Source: Dyadobacter jejuensis
GTDB lineage: Bacteria; Bacteroidota; Bacteroidia; Cytophagales; Spirosomataceae
DNA length: 35,924 nt
NCBI RefSeq assembly: GCF_003149085.1
Contig: NZ_QGDT01000021.1
Location: 1 to 35,924 of the forward strand
Direction of reading: 5' to 3'
The notes beneath the pieces are model-generated. The model was not told where the DNA came from. It did not search any database and saw only the letters and a program-made list of their open reading frames with translations. This document shows, piece after piece, positions 1 to 8,384 of this stretch (within the stretch, counting starts at the first letter, position 1; each line of letters opens with the position of its first letter). A program made the translations under genes and the position numbers.

Positions 1-472
1 TTCCCAGGGCGATTTTAGTTTTATGATTTGGACATCACAAAGATTAAAATTCAACTGGGAATTTCTTTTTTATAGCATAAGTTTAAACAGCTTCAGTATC
101 AAATCACTATTTTTAGCTTAAGTAAACGACATTGGATTTACTTTATTGAAAATGAGTTTTATCGTAGTGCATATATAACTCAATGTCTGGAAATGGGCTA
201 TTCAGATCCTGTTTTTTTACTCTAAGATATAGGGTATGTTTAGTAATTAAAATTGACCTTTAAAGGGAAGTTGGCTTTTTCCATTCCCGTCAGCTGGCAT
301 GAGCCAAAGTCTTCCATTATCACTGCTGCTCTGGATATATACTATCTTCCTAGAAATTCCAGACAGTAAAATTCATCTGTTTGATCCTTAACTAATGCGG
401 AGCCAGAAACCTATGCTGGTTTTGGGTATCGGATTCTTGAACGGACCTTATTAAGAACGTAAATTTTTATAT
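1..472. other. Non-coding stretch at left edge, nothing recognisable
   Basis: This AT-rich 472-base stretch precedes the first gene. I see no tRNA, no strong hairpin, no exact TAnnTTTG promoter box near the gene and no long open frame. A 30-codon ATG frame at 299-391 exists but has no supporting feature. Any promoter for the gene at 473 must lie here but cannot be placed. Confidence 0.5.
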
Positions 473-2695
473 ATGAGTAAGTTTGGCATAACCATTGGCA
501 TTATTTCGGGGATGGTGCTATTTCAAGGGATGAACAGTCCAAGTACGGAGCAGAGGCCGTGGACCTCCATGGTGAGCGATAGCAGCCGTACCCCTCCCCC
601 CCTCACTCCCGAACAGAGTTTACAGACATTTAGAATCCCTGATGGCTACCGTATGGAACTGGTGGCGAGTGAGCCCATGATCACCGAGCCCGTGGCCATT
701 GCCTGGGATGGGGATGCCCGGATGTATGTGGCCCAGATGGAGACCTACACCCAGGATGCCGACGGCACGGGTACCAAGCAAAACAAGAGTAGGGTGCTGC
801 TTCTGGAAGATACCGACGGGGATGGCCGAATGGACAAGCGGTCGGTGTTTATTAAAGATTTGATGCTGCCTCGGATGCTGCTCTGCGTGGACCACGAGCT
901 GCTGGTCAACGAAACGGACACCTACGATATTTACAGTTATGAGGATAGGGATGGCGATGGGGTCGCCGACGTAAAAAAGCCCGTCTATGTACCAGGGAAA
1001 AAGGCTCCCGGTAATCTAGAACATCAGCGTAGCGGGCTGGATTGGAATGTGGACAACTATATTTACCAGACGGTAGACCCCGTTCGTTTTCGCTATACTG
1101 GGGGCGTACTGCGCGCCGATTCCCTGCCCAGCGGTTCCAATGGCCAATGGGGCCTCACCCACGACGACTACGGCCGGTTGTTCTATAGCAGGGCCGGTGG
1201 GGAAAATGCCGGAGCTGGGTTTCAGATTAATCCCAAATACGGGAGGCTCGATTTCCCCGACGATTATGACGAGGCCACCTTTAGTCCCGTATATCCACTA
1301 ATAGCCACGCCCGATGTACAGGGAGGGCCTATACGCCTGCGTCCCGATAGCACACTCAATCATTTTACGGCGGGCAATGGACAGTCTATTTTTCGGGGCG
1401 ATCGCCTGCCCGAAGACCTTCGTGGCGACTACCTCATTAATGAGCCCGTTGCCAGGATTATTCGCCGTGCCAAGGTGATCGATCAGCATGGAAAGGTACA
1501 TCTGGAAAATGCTTATGATAAAAAGGAGTTTATTGCCAGCACCGACTTCTATTTCCGTCCGGTGAACACCTATACTGGTCCTGATGGATTGCTCTACATC
1601 GTCGACATGAGTCGAGGAATCATTCAGGAATCTAATTGGACCCGAAAAGGGAGTTTTCTGCGGGGTAAAGTTGATTATTATGGTCTGGCGACGATCAACC
1701 AGAGAGGGCGTATCTGGCGACTGGTGCATGAAGACTATAAGCCAGGGCCTAAGCCTAAGATGCTCGACGTGCCCGCTGTTGAGCTGATTCAGTATTTGCA
1801 ACATCCTAACGGGTGGTGGCGCGACAACGCCCAAAAGCAAATGGTAGTCCTCCAGGATCATAAAGTAGTGGCTCCCTTGAAGAAGATAGTAACCGGTAAA
1901 GCGTCGTTCTCGGCTTTAGGTAGGCTTCATGCGCTATGGACGCTAGAGGGCTTGGCATCGGTGGATAAGTCCCTCCTGAAAGTGGCCTTAAAAGACTCGG
2001 ATGCCCAGGTCCGCCGGGCTGCCATTACCATTAGCGAGGCTTATTTGGACCAAGGCGATGCCGATATGATCGCCGCAGTGGCTGCCCTAAAAAGCGACCC
2101 CAGCTACGACGTCCGGGTGCAGCTGTTGCTGTCGCTGGGGGTAAATCCTGACCCTACTGCCAAAAAGGTGACCATGGCGCTGATGGACCATAACGCCGAC
2201 AAGCCGATTTTCCCGGGTGCATTGGAAAGTCTAAAGCAAAATTATGAAGCAAAAAGATATGGGTCGAAGCTTTCGAATTTTAGCTCTAACGATAGACGGT
2301 TTATTTTGTCAGGCATTGGAATTTATGGCTCGTTCTGTGCCCCTTGTCATGGCAGCGACGGCAGCGGACTGGCTAGCAAAGCGGCACCATCGCTGAGAGG
2401 GGCCAGTTTGCTCAACGATGAAAAGGATGCAGCCATTCGGGTATTGCTGCACGGCCTACAAGGCCCTGTAGAAGGCCAGACCTACTCCAGCCAAATGCCG
2501 GCTATGGGCGATAATTCCGATGAGTGGATCGCCTCAGTGCTCAGCTATATCCGTTTCGAATTTGTAGGCGAAAAGGTAGGCAAAGGGGCCAAAAAGGAGT
2601 CGGCGGTAGTGCGAACTGGTGATGTGCGAAAGCTGCGTGAAAAGTACAAAGGGCGCGACACCGCTTGGACGATTGAAGAGCTAGAGCATAATTAA
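473..2695 (+). CDS. Secreted sorbosone-dehydrogenase-like propeller / HEAT / cytochrome c protein
   Basis: The 740-residue product fits the PVC-type heme-binding CxxCH family, also described as DUF7133-like. An N-terminal hydrophobic segment (about residues 5-20) suggests export. Residues about 50-410 resemble the glucose/sorbosone dehydrogenase beta-propeller and contain Asp-rich DTDGDG-type loops. Residues about 450-600 look like HEAT repeats. The C-terminal domain carries one c-type heme site, C622-A-P-C625-H626, with M675 or M678 as the likely distal ligand. The family is thought to oxidise sugars or related substrates and pass electrons to a heme, but the substrate here cannot be told. 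It converges on the Asp-box gene at 2793-5354 across a perfect hairpin. The ATG at 473 is the first start in frame. Periplasmic or outer-membrane location is inferred. Confidence 0.85.
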   Translation: MSKFGITIGIISGMVLFQGMNSPSTEQRPWTSMVSDSSRTPPPLTPEQSLQTFRIPDGYRMELVASEPMITEPVAIAWDGDARMYVAQMETYTQDADGTGTKQNKSRVLLLEDTDGDGRMDKRSVFIKDLMLPRMLLCVDHELLVNETDTYDIYSYEDRDGDGVADVKKPVYVPGKKAPGNLEHQRSGLDWNVDNYIYQTVDPVRFRYTGGVLRADSLPSGSNGQWGLTHDDYGRLFYSRAGGENAGAGFQINPKYGRLDFPDDYDEATFSPVYPLIATPDVQGGPIRLRPDSTLNHFTAGNGQSIFRGDRLPEDLRGDYLINEPVARIIRRAKVIDQHGKVHLENAYDKKEFIASTDFYFRPVNTYTGPDGLLYIVDMSRGIIQESNWTRKGSFLRGKVDYYGLATINQRGRIWRLVHEDYKPGPKPKMLDVPAVELIQYLQHPNGWWRDNAQKQMVVLQDHKVVAPLKKIVTGKASFSALGRLHALWTLEGLASVDKSLLKVALKDSDAQVRRAAITISEAYLDQGDADMIAAVAALKSDPSYDVRVQLLLSLGVNPDPTAKKVTMALMDHNADKPIFPGALESLKQNYEAKRYGSKLSNFSSNDRRFILSGIGIYGSFCAPCHGSDGSGLASKAAPSLRGASLLNDEKDAAIRVLLHGLQGPVEGQTYSSQMPAMGDNSDEWIASVLSYIRFEFVGEKVGKGAKKESAVVRTGDVRKLREKYKGRDTAWTIEELEHN

Positions 2696-2718
2696 TAGGG
2701 GCTGTTATAAATTCTTAG

Positions 2719-2760
2719 GGTTTCATGCTAGCGCATACCAAAGTGCGCTAGCATGAAACC
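2719..2760. terminator. Perfect 17-bp hairpin between convergent genes
   Basis: The arm GGTTTCATGCTAGCGCA at 2719-2735 is perfectly complementary to 2744-2760, with an 8-base loop. It lies between two convergent stop codons, 24 bases after one and 33 before the other, so it is a likely bidirectional terminator. There is no long T-run on the plus side. Confidence 0.75.
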
Positions 2761-2792
2761 TAGTGAGTTTAAAACCCTAATGATTCCTATCC

Positions 2793-5354
2793 TTAGGGCT
2801 TTTTTAGGGTAGCTTTATACCATCCACTCCCCCATAAGGCGCACCAAAACACACTTTCGTCGCTGTTATCGGGCTTGATATCCACTATTTTATCTGGCTG
2901 CCCTAGGTTGGTGTTTACTTTATTCCAGGTATTCCCTCCATCCGTCGACAAGTAAGCGCCTGGGTTCAGGGGGTTGGTGGCCAGGGTAGGAACTTGTCCT
3001 GCCGAGCTGACGATGATGATATCGGGGTTCAGCGGCGAAGTCTCCGTTTGCCATACGTTAGGCATGTCGAATATTTTTTCCCAATGATTACCCATATCCT
3101 TACTCCGCCATACGCCACCTTCCTCAGGCTTTCCTGAGCGAGAGCCACAGGAGATATACAGGGCGCGGGTCTGTTTGTCGACGAACACATTATTGACCGA
3201 CTTAATGGGTGCTGGAATACTCATTTTGGACCAGTGCTGGCCCCGATCTGTGGTGCGGTATAGGCCCCCTCCTACGTTGAGAGCCGCATATAGGATCGAC
3301 GGATCGGCAGGATCCATGGCGAGCCGGTTAACGCTGGAGCCCTTTGGGAAATCTTCGGGGTTATGCTGCCAGGTAAAGCCTCCGTCTGTGGATCGGTAAA
3401 CGCCATAGCCTCCTTTTTTAAGCTCGGGGCCCCTGCCCCCTCCTACCTCAGTTACGGGTACATAGGTTGAGCAGAAATAGATATTTTCGGGGTGGTTAGG
3501 GTCGATCAGCAAGGAATAAGGGACGTTGGCCGTGCGGTGTTCGGGGCTGTCGGCCTCGAAGATACTAGCGATGTCCTCCCAATGTTCGCCGCCATCGGTA
3601 GAGCGCCGAAATTTACCCCTATGGTTTTGGCGAAAAGTGAGCAAGTACATCATGTTGGGATTTTGTGGATGCACAGCCACTGTGGCGATAGAGAGCGCGC
3701 CTCCCGGGTTCTTCTGCCCTTCGATCTGCTCTACGGCCATGGCGGTTTTATCGGGATAATCATCTAGGCTTGCCGTTTGCCAAAGGCCATGCTCCCCGCT
3801 GCAGAAGAGTTGCTTGCCCTTCACACCCGTTTCCAATAGTATGTACCGGCCGGGCAGGTTGCTATCGCCCCGTCCTATCCATTTCTTACTGCCTGGGCTG
3901 ATTTCGATGTCGTCTATCTGTTTCCATTCCTTTCCTTTACTGTCGGTTCTAATTACCTGCTGGTCTATACAGGCATACACTTCGCCTAGGCTGTTGATCT
4001 CCAGGAATCTATTGCCTTGGTATTCGTCATGATGCTCCAGGTCGCTCTGCATATGGGCGAAGGTAACATTCATCCCCAAGGGGTTATTCCTCGATTTCCA
4101 GTAGGCACTATCGGTATTTTCTTTCCAGTATTTCCCGGCTCTTACCGTGGCTATCCAAGTTTTTCCTCCATCGGTGGTTTTCCATACGTCGCCCGGGGGG
4201 AAGGAGAAGTCATGCTTCAGGTTATGGGAGATATAAATTTCGTTGGCATCGTTAGGGTTCACCACGATGCGGTTAAACACCGTGTAGATGGAGGAGGGAA
4301 TTCGGGGATATTTTGTTTTGGCTTCGGCAGGGGTTATGCCCAGCCAATAGGCGATGCAACGATAATAGCGTTCCTTGGCACCTTGGTATTGCAGGCGGTT
4401 GAGGTCTATGGCTAGGTTGCCGGTGATGCTGGACCAGGTAAGCCCGGCATCGTCGCTCTGGTAGATCCCCCCTTTCACCCGGATGCCGCCTTGATGGTCG
4501 GGCTCATATACACTTTGCTCCACGAGGTAGAGCTTAAAGGCACCCGTTTTTGGGTCGTAGAAGGATGTCATATCCCTGCTGATATTATTGGGTAAGCCCT
4601 GGCCAGAGGGTTTCCAGTGGAGGCCCCCGTCGGTGCTCCTAAAAACACCATGACCGGTAGCGGCAAGTACGAGTTGGGGGTTGCGGGGGTCTACGATGAT
4701 CTTGCCTACATCTACTCGTTCTGGTAGGCCATTGGTGATTTTTTTCCAGGTTTGGCCTTTATCGGTGCTCTTCCAGATATGCCCATATACGGCCTGGGGG
4801 AGTATGATTCCGTGAGGCTCTTTGAGGCTGTGGTGGTTGTCCTTCACGTTCCAGAAGTCACCCGCTCCTACATACCATACTTGGTCGTTGGTAGGGTCTA
4901 CGGCCAGCGCTGAATGCCGCTTGCCGAGGTCTCCTATCTGTTTCCAGTGGTGGCCGCGGTCTTCGGTCCGAAACACGAGGCCATCCCAGTCTATAGATAG
5001 GGCGAAATTGGGATCCTGTCGCGAAAAGGTTATGTCCAGCACCCGTTTCATATCCAGCCCTTGGCCGTCAGGATCTTTGAGGGTGGCCCACGATTGGCCA
5101 TGATCCCAGCTACCGTAGCTAACATGCATGTCGGGGCCCATAAATAGCGTGTTAGGGTCGGTGGGGTGGCACCAGAATTCCTCACAGTAGCCCGACATTC
5201 CCGGCCCAAATTGTTTCCATTCCAACAGCGGTGTGGACGCTACCTTCTGGGTACGCAGGAGGTCGAAGTACTGACCTGTTTGAGCCCATACTGGTAGGGC
5301 ATTGAGCTCTAGAAGTAGCAGGCTCAGAGTTAACCAATTTCTTTTGATCATCAT
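2793..5354 (-). CDS. Secreted Asp-box (BNR/sortilin-like) multi-propeller protein
   Basis: The product (853 residues from the chosen start) is built of repeated Asp-box motifs, S/T-x-D-x-G-x-x-W. I can read about ten, for example STDGGLHW, TTDGGKTW, STDGGEHW, STDGGFTW, TTDRGQHW and STDGGNTW. Such repeats form the blades of BNR/VPS10-type beta-propellers, seen in sialidases, xyloglucanases and many secreted Bacteroidota proteins. A signal peptide follows the start (MMIKRN, then a Leu-rich core ending near VWAQ). The frame is open further upstream to 5384, but the start at 5354 or 5351 fits the signal peptide and the candidate promoter at 5382-5409, which would place the upstream start outside the transcript. 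Catalytic activity cannot be assigned because no glycosidase active site is recognisable. It converges on the gene at 473-2695. Confidence 0.85.
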   Translation of the reverse strand: MMIKRNWLTLSLLLLELNALPVWAQTGQYFDLLRTQKVASTPLLEWKQFGPGMSGYCEEFWCHPTDPNTLFMGPDMHVSYGSWDHGQSWATLKDPDGQGLDMKRVLDITFSRQDPNFALSIDWDGLVFRTEDRGHHWKQIGDLGKRHSALAVDPTNDQVWYVGAGDFWNVKDNHHSLKEPHGIILPQAVYGHIWKSTDKGQTWKKITNGLPERVDVGKIIVDPRNPQLVLAATGHGVFRSTDGGLHWKPSGQGLPNNISRDMTSFYDPKTGAFKLYLVEQSVYEPDHQGGIRVKGGIYQSDDAGLTWSSITGNLAIDLNRLQYQGAKERYYRCIAYWLGITPAEAKTKYPRIPSSIYTVFNRIVVNPNDANEIYISHNLKHDFSFPPGDVWKTTDGGKTWIATVRAGKYWKENTDSAYWKSRNNPLGMNVTFAHMQSDLEHHDEYQGNRFLEINSLGEVYACIDQQVIRTDSKGKEWKQIDDIEISPGSKKWIGRGDSNLPGRYILLETGVKGKQLFCSGEHGLWQTASLDDYPDKTAMAVEQIEGQKNPGGALSIATVAVHPQNPNMMYLLTFRQNHRGKFRRSTDGGEHWEDIASIFEADSPEHRTANVPYSLLIDPNHPENIYFCSTYVPVTEVGGGRGPELKKGGYGVYRSTDGGFTWQHNPEDFPKGSSVNRLAMDPADPSILYAALNVGGGLYRTTDRGQHWSKMSIPAPIKSVNNVFVDKQTRALYISCGSRSGKPEEGGVWRSKDMGNHWEKIFDMPNVWQTETSPLNPDIIIVSSAGQVPTLATNPLNPGAYLSTDGGNTWNKVNTNLGQPDKIVDIKPDNSDESVFWCALWGSGWYKATLKKP

Positions 5355-5381
5355 TTTGTCATCGGTCCAATAAGTGATAGA

Positions 5382-5409
5382 CAAAGGTGGATTTTCTATT
5401 GAATGCCAA
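5382..5409 (-). promoter_or_regulatory. Candidate promoter of the Asp-box gene
   Basis: On the minus strand, TTG (5407-5409) is followed 17 bases later by CACCTTTG (5382-5389). This matches the Bacteroidota -33/-7 pattern (TTTG, then TAnnTTTG), and the octamer is the same as the -7 box proposed for the rRNA promoter at 35656-35663. It supports a start at 5354 or 5351. Confidence 0.5.
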
Positions 5410-5651
5410 TTTGGGGAATCTGGGCATTTTATAGTATTATTTTGGTAATTTGAGTTTTTGTGGCCCCAGGCCTACTGGTGTATTAAGGCCTTCCGAACGG
5501 TATAAATCTTGTAAAAAAATAGGCTTCACACCCAAAGTTCGGGACCATGGTAGGGGGAGTGGCTAAGCTTCCATCATAAAGCAACTACTTACAACTTAAC
5601 TAAAAAAAAGTATCTTGCATCCGTTCTATGTAATACAGATTATTGCTACTA

Positions 5652-8075
5652 ATGGGCTTACCGACAAAATCTTATTGGGTCTTAGGATTCGTCATTTTTA
5701 TGGGTGCCTTTGCGGCCAACACCGATTTTTCGTCTTGGATGGCGGGGAAGCTGCAGTACTACCAACAGGTGCTCCCCCAAGAGAAAGTGTATTTGCATAT
5801 GGACAAGCCCTACTATACCGCTGGCGATACGCTATGGTATAAGGCCTATGCGGTGGAGGGGGCCTTTCATATGCCCGATACCCTCAGCACGGTACTGTAT
5901 GTAGAGCTCCTCAATGCGCAAACGGGTCGGCAGGTGGTCGCCAAACGGATTGCCTTGGAAGCAGGCTTAGGCCATGGCGACCTGACCCTGCCCCAAGATC
6001 TGCCAGAAGGGGCCTATACGGTTCGAGCCTTTACCCGTTGGATGGAAAATTTTGACCAGGATTACTTTTTTAGCCAGTCCATATATATTTATCAAAATGG
6101 CACTACCGCTCCGGTGAAAGCCGAGCCTGGAGTATTTGACCTTCAATTTTTCCCAGAAGGAGGCCAACTTATCGACGGCATACCCACCCGAATATCGTTT
6201 AAGGCGGTGGGTAGCGACGGCCTGGGCGCCGATGTGTCCGGATTTATTTTCGATGAAAAAGGCGATACCCTTCAATCGTTTCACACCGAGCATAAGGGCA
6301 TGGGCCGCCTTCCTTTTACTCCACAAGCCCATAAAAAATATGTGGTTCGGGCGCATATGGGTACGGAGGCCTACCAGCAAATCGCTTTTCCAACCGTGGC
6401 GGAAGAGGGGTATTGTATGGTCACCGATAACATTACCTATGGTGAAAAAGTAAGGGTGTTTATCTATGGGAAGTTCCCCGATTCCGCCGATAAGGAGGTC
6501 CATTTGGTAGGGCAGTGCAGGGGCGTCTTCGCCTTTTCGGCCAAAGGTATTGTAGGGGCCAAAGGGCTTATGATGAACTTACCCACCACCGACCTCCCCG
6601 ACGGAATCCTCCAGTTGACGCTCTTCGATGCTTCCCGGAAGGCGGTATGTGAAAGGCTGGTGTTTGTCAATCATAACCGACAATTGTCTATAAAAGTGAA
6701 CCCAAAATCCCCGGTGGCAGGGCTCAGGGGGGGCATGACCGTCGATATATCGGTAAGCGACCAAGATGGTAAGCCCGTTGAGGCTAACCTGTCGGTGTCG
6801 GTGGTGGACGCTGGCCAGGTGGCAACCCAGCCTTATGCCGATAACCTGCTGACGAACCTCCTATTGACCTCCGATCTTAAGGGGCATATCGAGCAACCGG
6901 CCTATTATTTCGATAGCAGTGCCAGCAACCGGCGCATTCATTTGGACTATCTGATGGCCACTCAAGGCTGGAGGCGTTTTGCCTGGGAGCAGGTGTTGAA
7001 AGACTCCATCGCCAGTCCACCACATTACCTGGAAACGGGGTTGAGCCTGACGGGCACGGTACAAAAAGGTTCGAAGCCAGTAAAGGAGCCTCAGCTACTG
7101 TCGGTCGTATACAACCAGGATAGCCTCGGGGGGTTTCTGACTACCGAAACCGACGCCGCAGGGCGTTTTGGAATTTATGGTTTGCACTTTACCGACACCC
7201 TTACGGTAAGGCTACAGGGGATGAATAAGAAAGGCAATCAAAATTTAAGCTTCTCTATCGATGAAGTCATATTTCCCAAAATTTCCCTCGTCCAGATCCC
7301 CTACTATCCCGTGACCATCGAGAGGAAGGCCCTATTGAATTTTATAGCCCAGGCACAGTCGGACCAGGATATTGAACGCAGCATCAGGGAGAGTAGAGAA
7401 CGGCTGCTCGATGCGGTGACCATCAAAGGACGTCGGGAAGAAACCTTCGACAGCAGGAAGCTTTATGGACAGGCCGATGCCACCGTGGTAGTGACCGACC
7501 AGATGGCCGGAGGGGCTACTAGCATTCTCGACCTGCTGGCGGGAAGGGTGGCTGGAGTACGGGTAATCGGCTCGGGATTTAACGCCCAGGTGTTTATCAG
7601 AGGCAATGCCGACGAGCCCCAGTTTATATTGGATGGTATGCCGGTAGACAAAGACCTGGTTACCAATATCAGTGTCTATGATGTGGAATCTATCGACGTG
7701 CTGAAGGGCGCTTCGGCGGCCATTTATGGCGGTAGAGGTGCAGGGGGTGTCATTTCTATTCTTACTAAAAGGGGGAATGTGAATTACGACTATAGCAAAG
7801 AAGTGGTGCCCGGGGTGCTGGTGGCCAAGGTGGCCGGTTTCGATGCCCCAAGGGAGTTTTACGCGCCTCAATATGCCGTCAATGAACCGATTAGCGGTAA
7901 GCCCGATCACCGTTCCACCCTGTACTGGGCGCCTATGCTTAGGACCAATGCAGCCGGGGAAGTATCCTTTCAATATTACCATTCCGACGCCCGAACTGCC
8001 ATAAATGTCAACGTCCAGGGCCTGTCCGCCGACGGCCGAGCCGGCGTAGGTAGCCTAGGGTACCAGATGGAGTGA
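5652..8075 (+). CDS. TonB-plug protein with MG2-like N-terminus, no barrel
   Basis: This 807-residue exported protein begins with a signal peptide or anchor (residues about 5-25). An MG2-like macroglobulin domain follows, with the phrase EKVYLHMDKPYYTAGDTLWY near residue 45. The middle contains further Ig-like/carboxypeptidase-regulatory-type regions. A TonB-dependent receptor plug domain sits at about residues 605-720, with readable motifs ILDLLAGRVAGV, FIRGN, FILDGMPVD, IDVLKGASAAIYGGRGAGG. The protein ends about 90 residues after the plug, so the 22-strand barrel of a real TonB receptor is absent. Such barrel-less proteins are a known Bacteroidota type; the role is probably at the outer membrane or periplasm, possibly in protein-protein contact. 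The start chosen is ATG 5652; an in-frame TTG at 5643 is less likely. It is divergent from the Asp-box gene. Confidence 0.85.
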   Translation: MGLPTKSYWVLGFVIFMGAFAANTDFSSWMAGKLQYYQQVLPQEKVYLHMDKPYYTAGDTLWYKAYAVEGAFHMPDTLSTVLYVELLNAQTGRQVVAKRIALEAGLGHGDLTLPQDLPEGAYTVRAFTRWMENFDQDYFFSQSIYIYQNGTTAPVKAEPGVFDLQFFPEGGQLIDGIPTRISFKAVGSDGLGADVSGFIFDEKGDTLQSFHTEHKGMGRLPFTPQAHKKYVVRAHMGTEAYQQIAFPTVAEEGYCMVTDNITYGEKVRVFIYGKFPDSADKEVHLVGQCRGVFAFSAKGIVGAKGLMMNLPTTDLPDGILQLTLFDASRKAVCERLVFVNHNRQLSIKVNPKSPVAGLRGGMTVDISVSDQDGKPVEANLSVSVVDAGQVATQPYADNLLTNLLLTSDLKGHIEQPAYYFDSSASNRRIHLDYLMATQGWRRFAWEQVLKDSIASPPHYLETGLSLTGTVQKGSKPVKEPQLLSVVYNQDSLGGFLTTETDAAGRFGIYGLHFTDTLTVRLQGMNKKGNQNLSFSIDEVIFPKISLVQIPYYPVTIERKALLNFIAQAQSDQDIERSIRESRERLLDAVTIKGRREETFDSRKLYGQADATVVVTDQMAGGATSILDLLAGRVAGVRVIGSGFNAQVFIRGNADEPQFILDGMPVDKDLVTNISVYDVESIDVLKGASAAIYGGRGAGGVISILTKRGNVNYDYSKEVVPGVLVAKVAGFDAPREFYAPQYAVNEPISGKPDHRSTLYWAPMLRTNAAGEVSFQYYHSDARTAINVNVQGLSADGRAGVGSLGYQME

Positions 8076-8269
8076 TGGGGGGCGTAAGGGAAATCAGCAC
8101 CAATTTTTCTCGTCTGAACGCATCGTTAAGAATACCATATGGAAGGATTTTTAGTTTGCCGACAACCTATTACAGGCCATGGCCCCCACTACCTTCGGAG
8201 TCCTGGCACAGACTAGCCGCTAGAGGTACTCCGGGAGTGGGATCGATGCGCTATTCGGAGCCTGCCAGC

Positions 8270-8292
8270 GGGCAATAAGCTTTATATTGCCC
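8270..8292 (+). terminator. Hairpin after the TonB-plug gene
   Basis: GGGCAATA at 8270-8277 pairs with TATTGCCC at 8285-8292 around a 7-base loop. The AT-rich sequence beyond (with AAAATTTTAG) lacks a clean T-run. It lies about 200 bases after the upstream gene, so it is only a probable terminator. Confidence 0.45.
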
Positions 8293-8335
8293 TAGGATCA
8301 AAATTTTAGACTGATTACTACGTTAAAAAAAATGG

Positions 8336-8343
8336 TAACTTTG
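8336..8343 (+). promoter_or_regulatory. Candidate -7 box for the TPR - DUF4292 pair
   Basis: TAACTTTG matches the Bacteroidota -7 consensus TAnnTTTG exactly and lies 41 bases before the ATG at 8385. I could not find a convincing TTTG -33 box at the usual distance. Confidence 0.45.
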
Positions 8344-8384
8344 GTTAATAATTTGTAATACTTGGAATGAGGCCCTGAAAAAAT

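Larger units (their letters stand above)
8076..8384. other. Intergenic stretch with a hairpin and a promoter box
   Basis: There are 309 bases between two plus-strand genes. It holds the hairpin at 8270-8292 and a -7-like box at 8336-8343, described separately. A 68-codon frame here (8072-8278) starts with GTG overlapping the previous stop; its translation looks unlike a protein, so I do not call it. Confidence 0.5.

Noticed and set aside
299..391. 30-codon ATG frame before the first gene
   Set aside because: It is too short, with no ribosome-binding or promoter evidence and no recognisable product.
4017..4415. 132-codon plus-strand frame inside the Asp-box gene
   Set aside because: It is wholly antisense to a gene with clear repeated Asp-box motifs, so it is a shadow frame.
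8072..8278. 68-codon plus-strand frame after the TonB-plug gene
   Set aside because: It starts with GTG overlapping the previous stop, its translation has no protein-like pattern, and the stretch holds a hairpin and promoter box instead.
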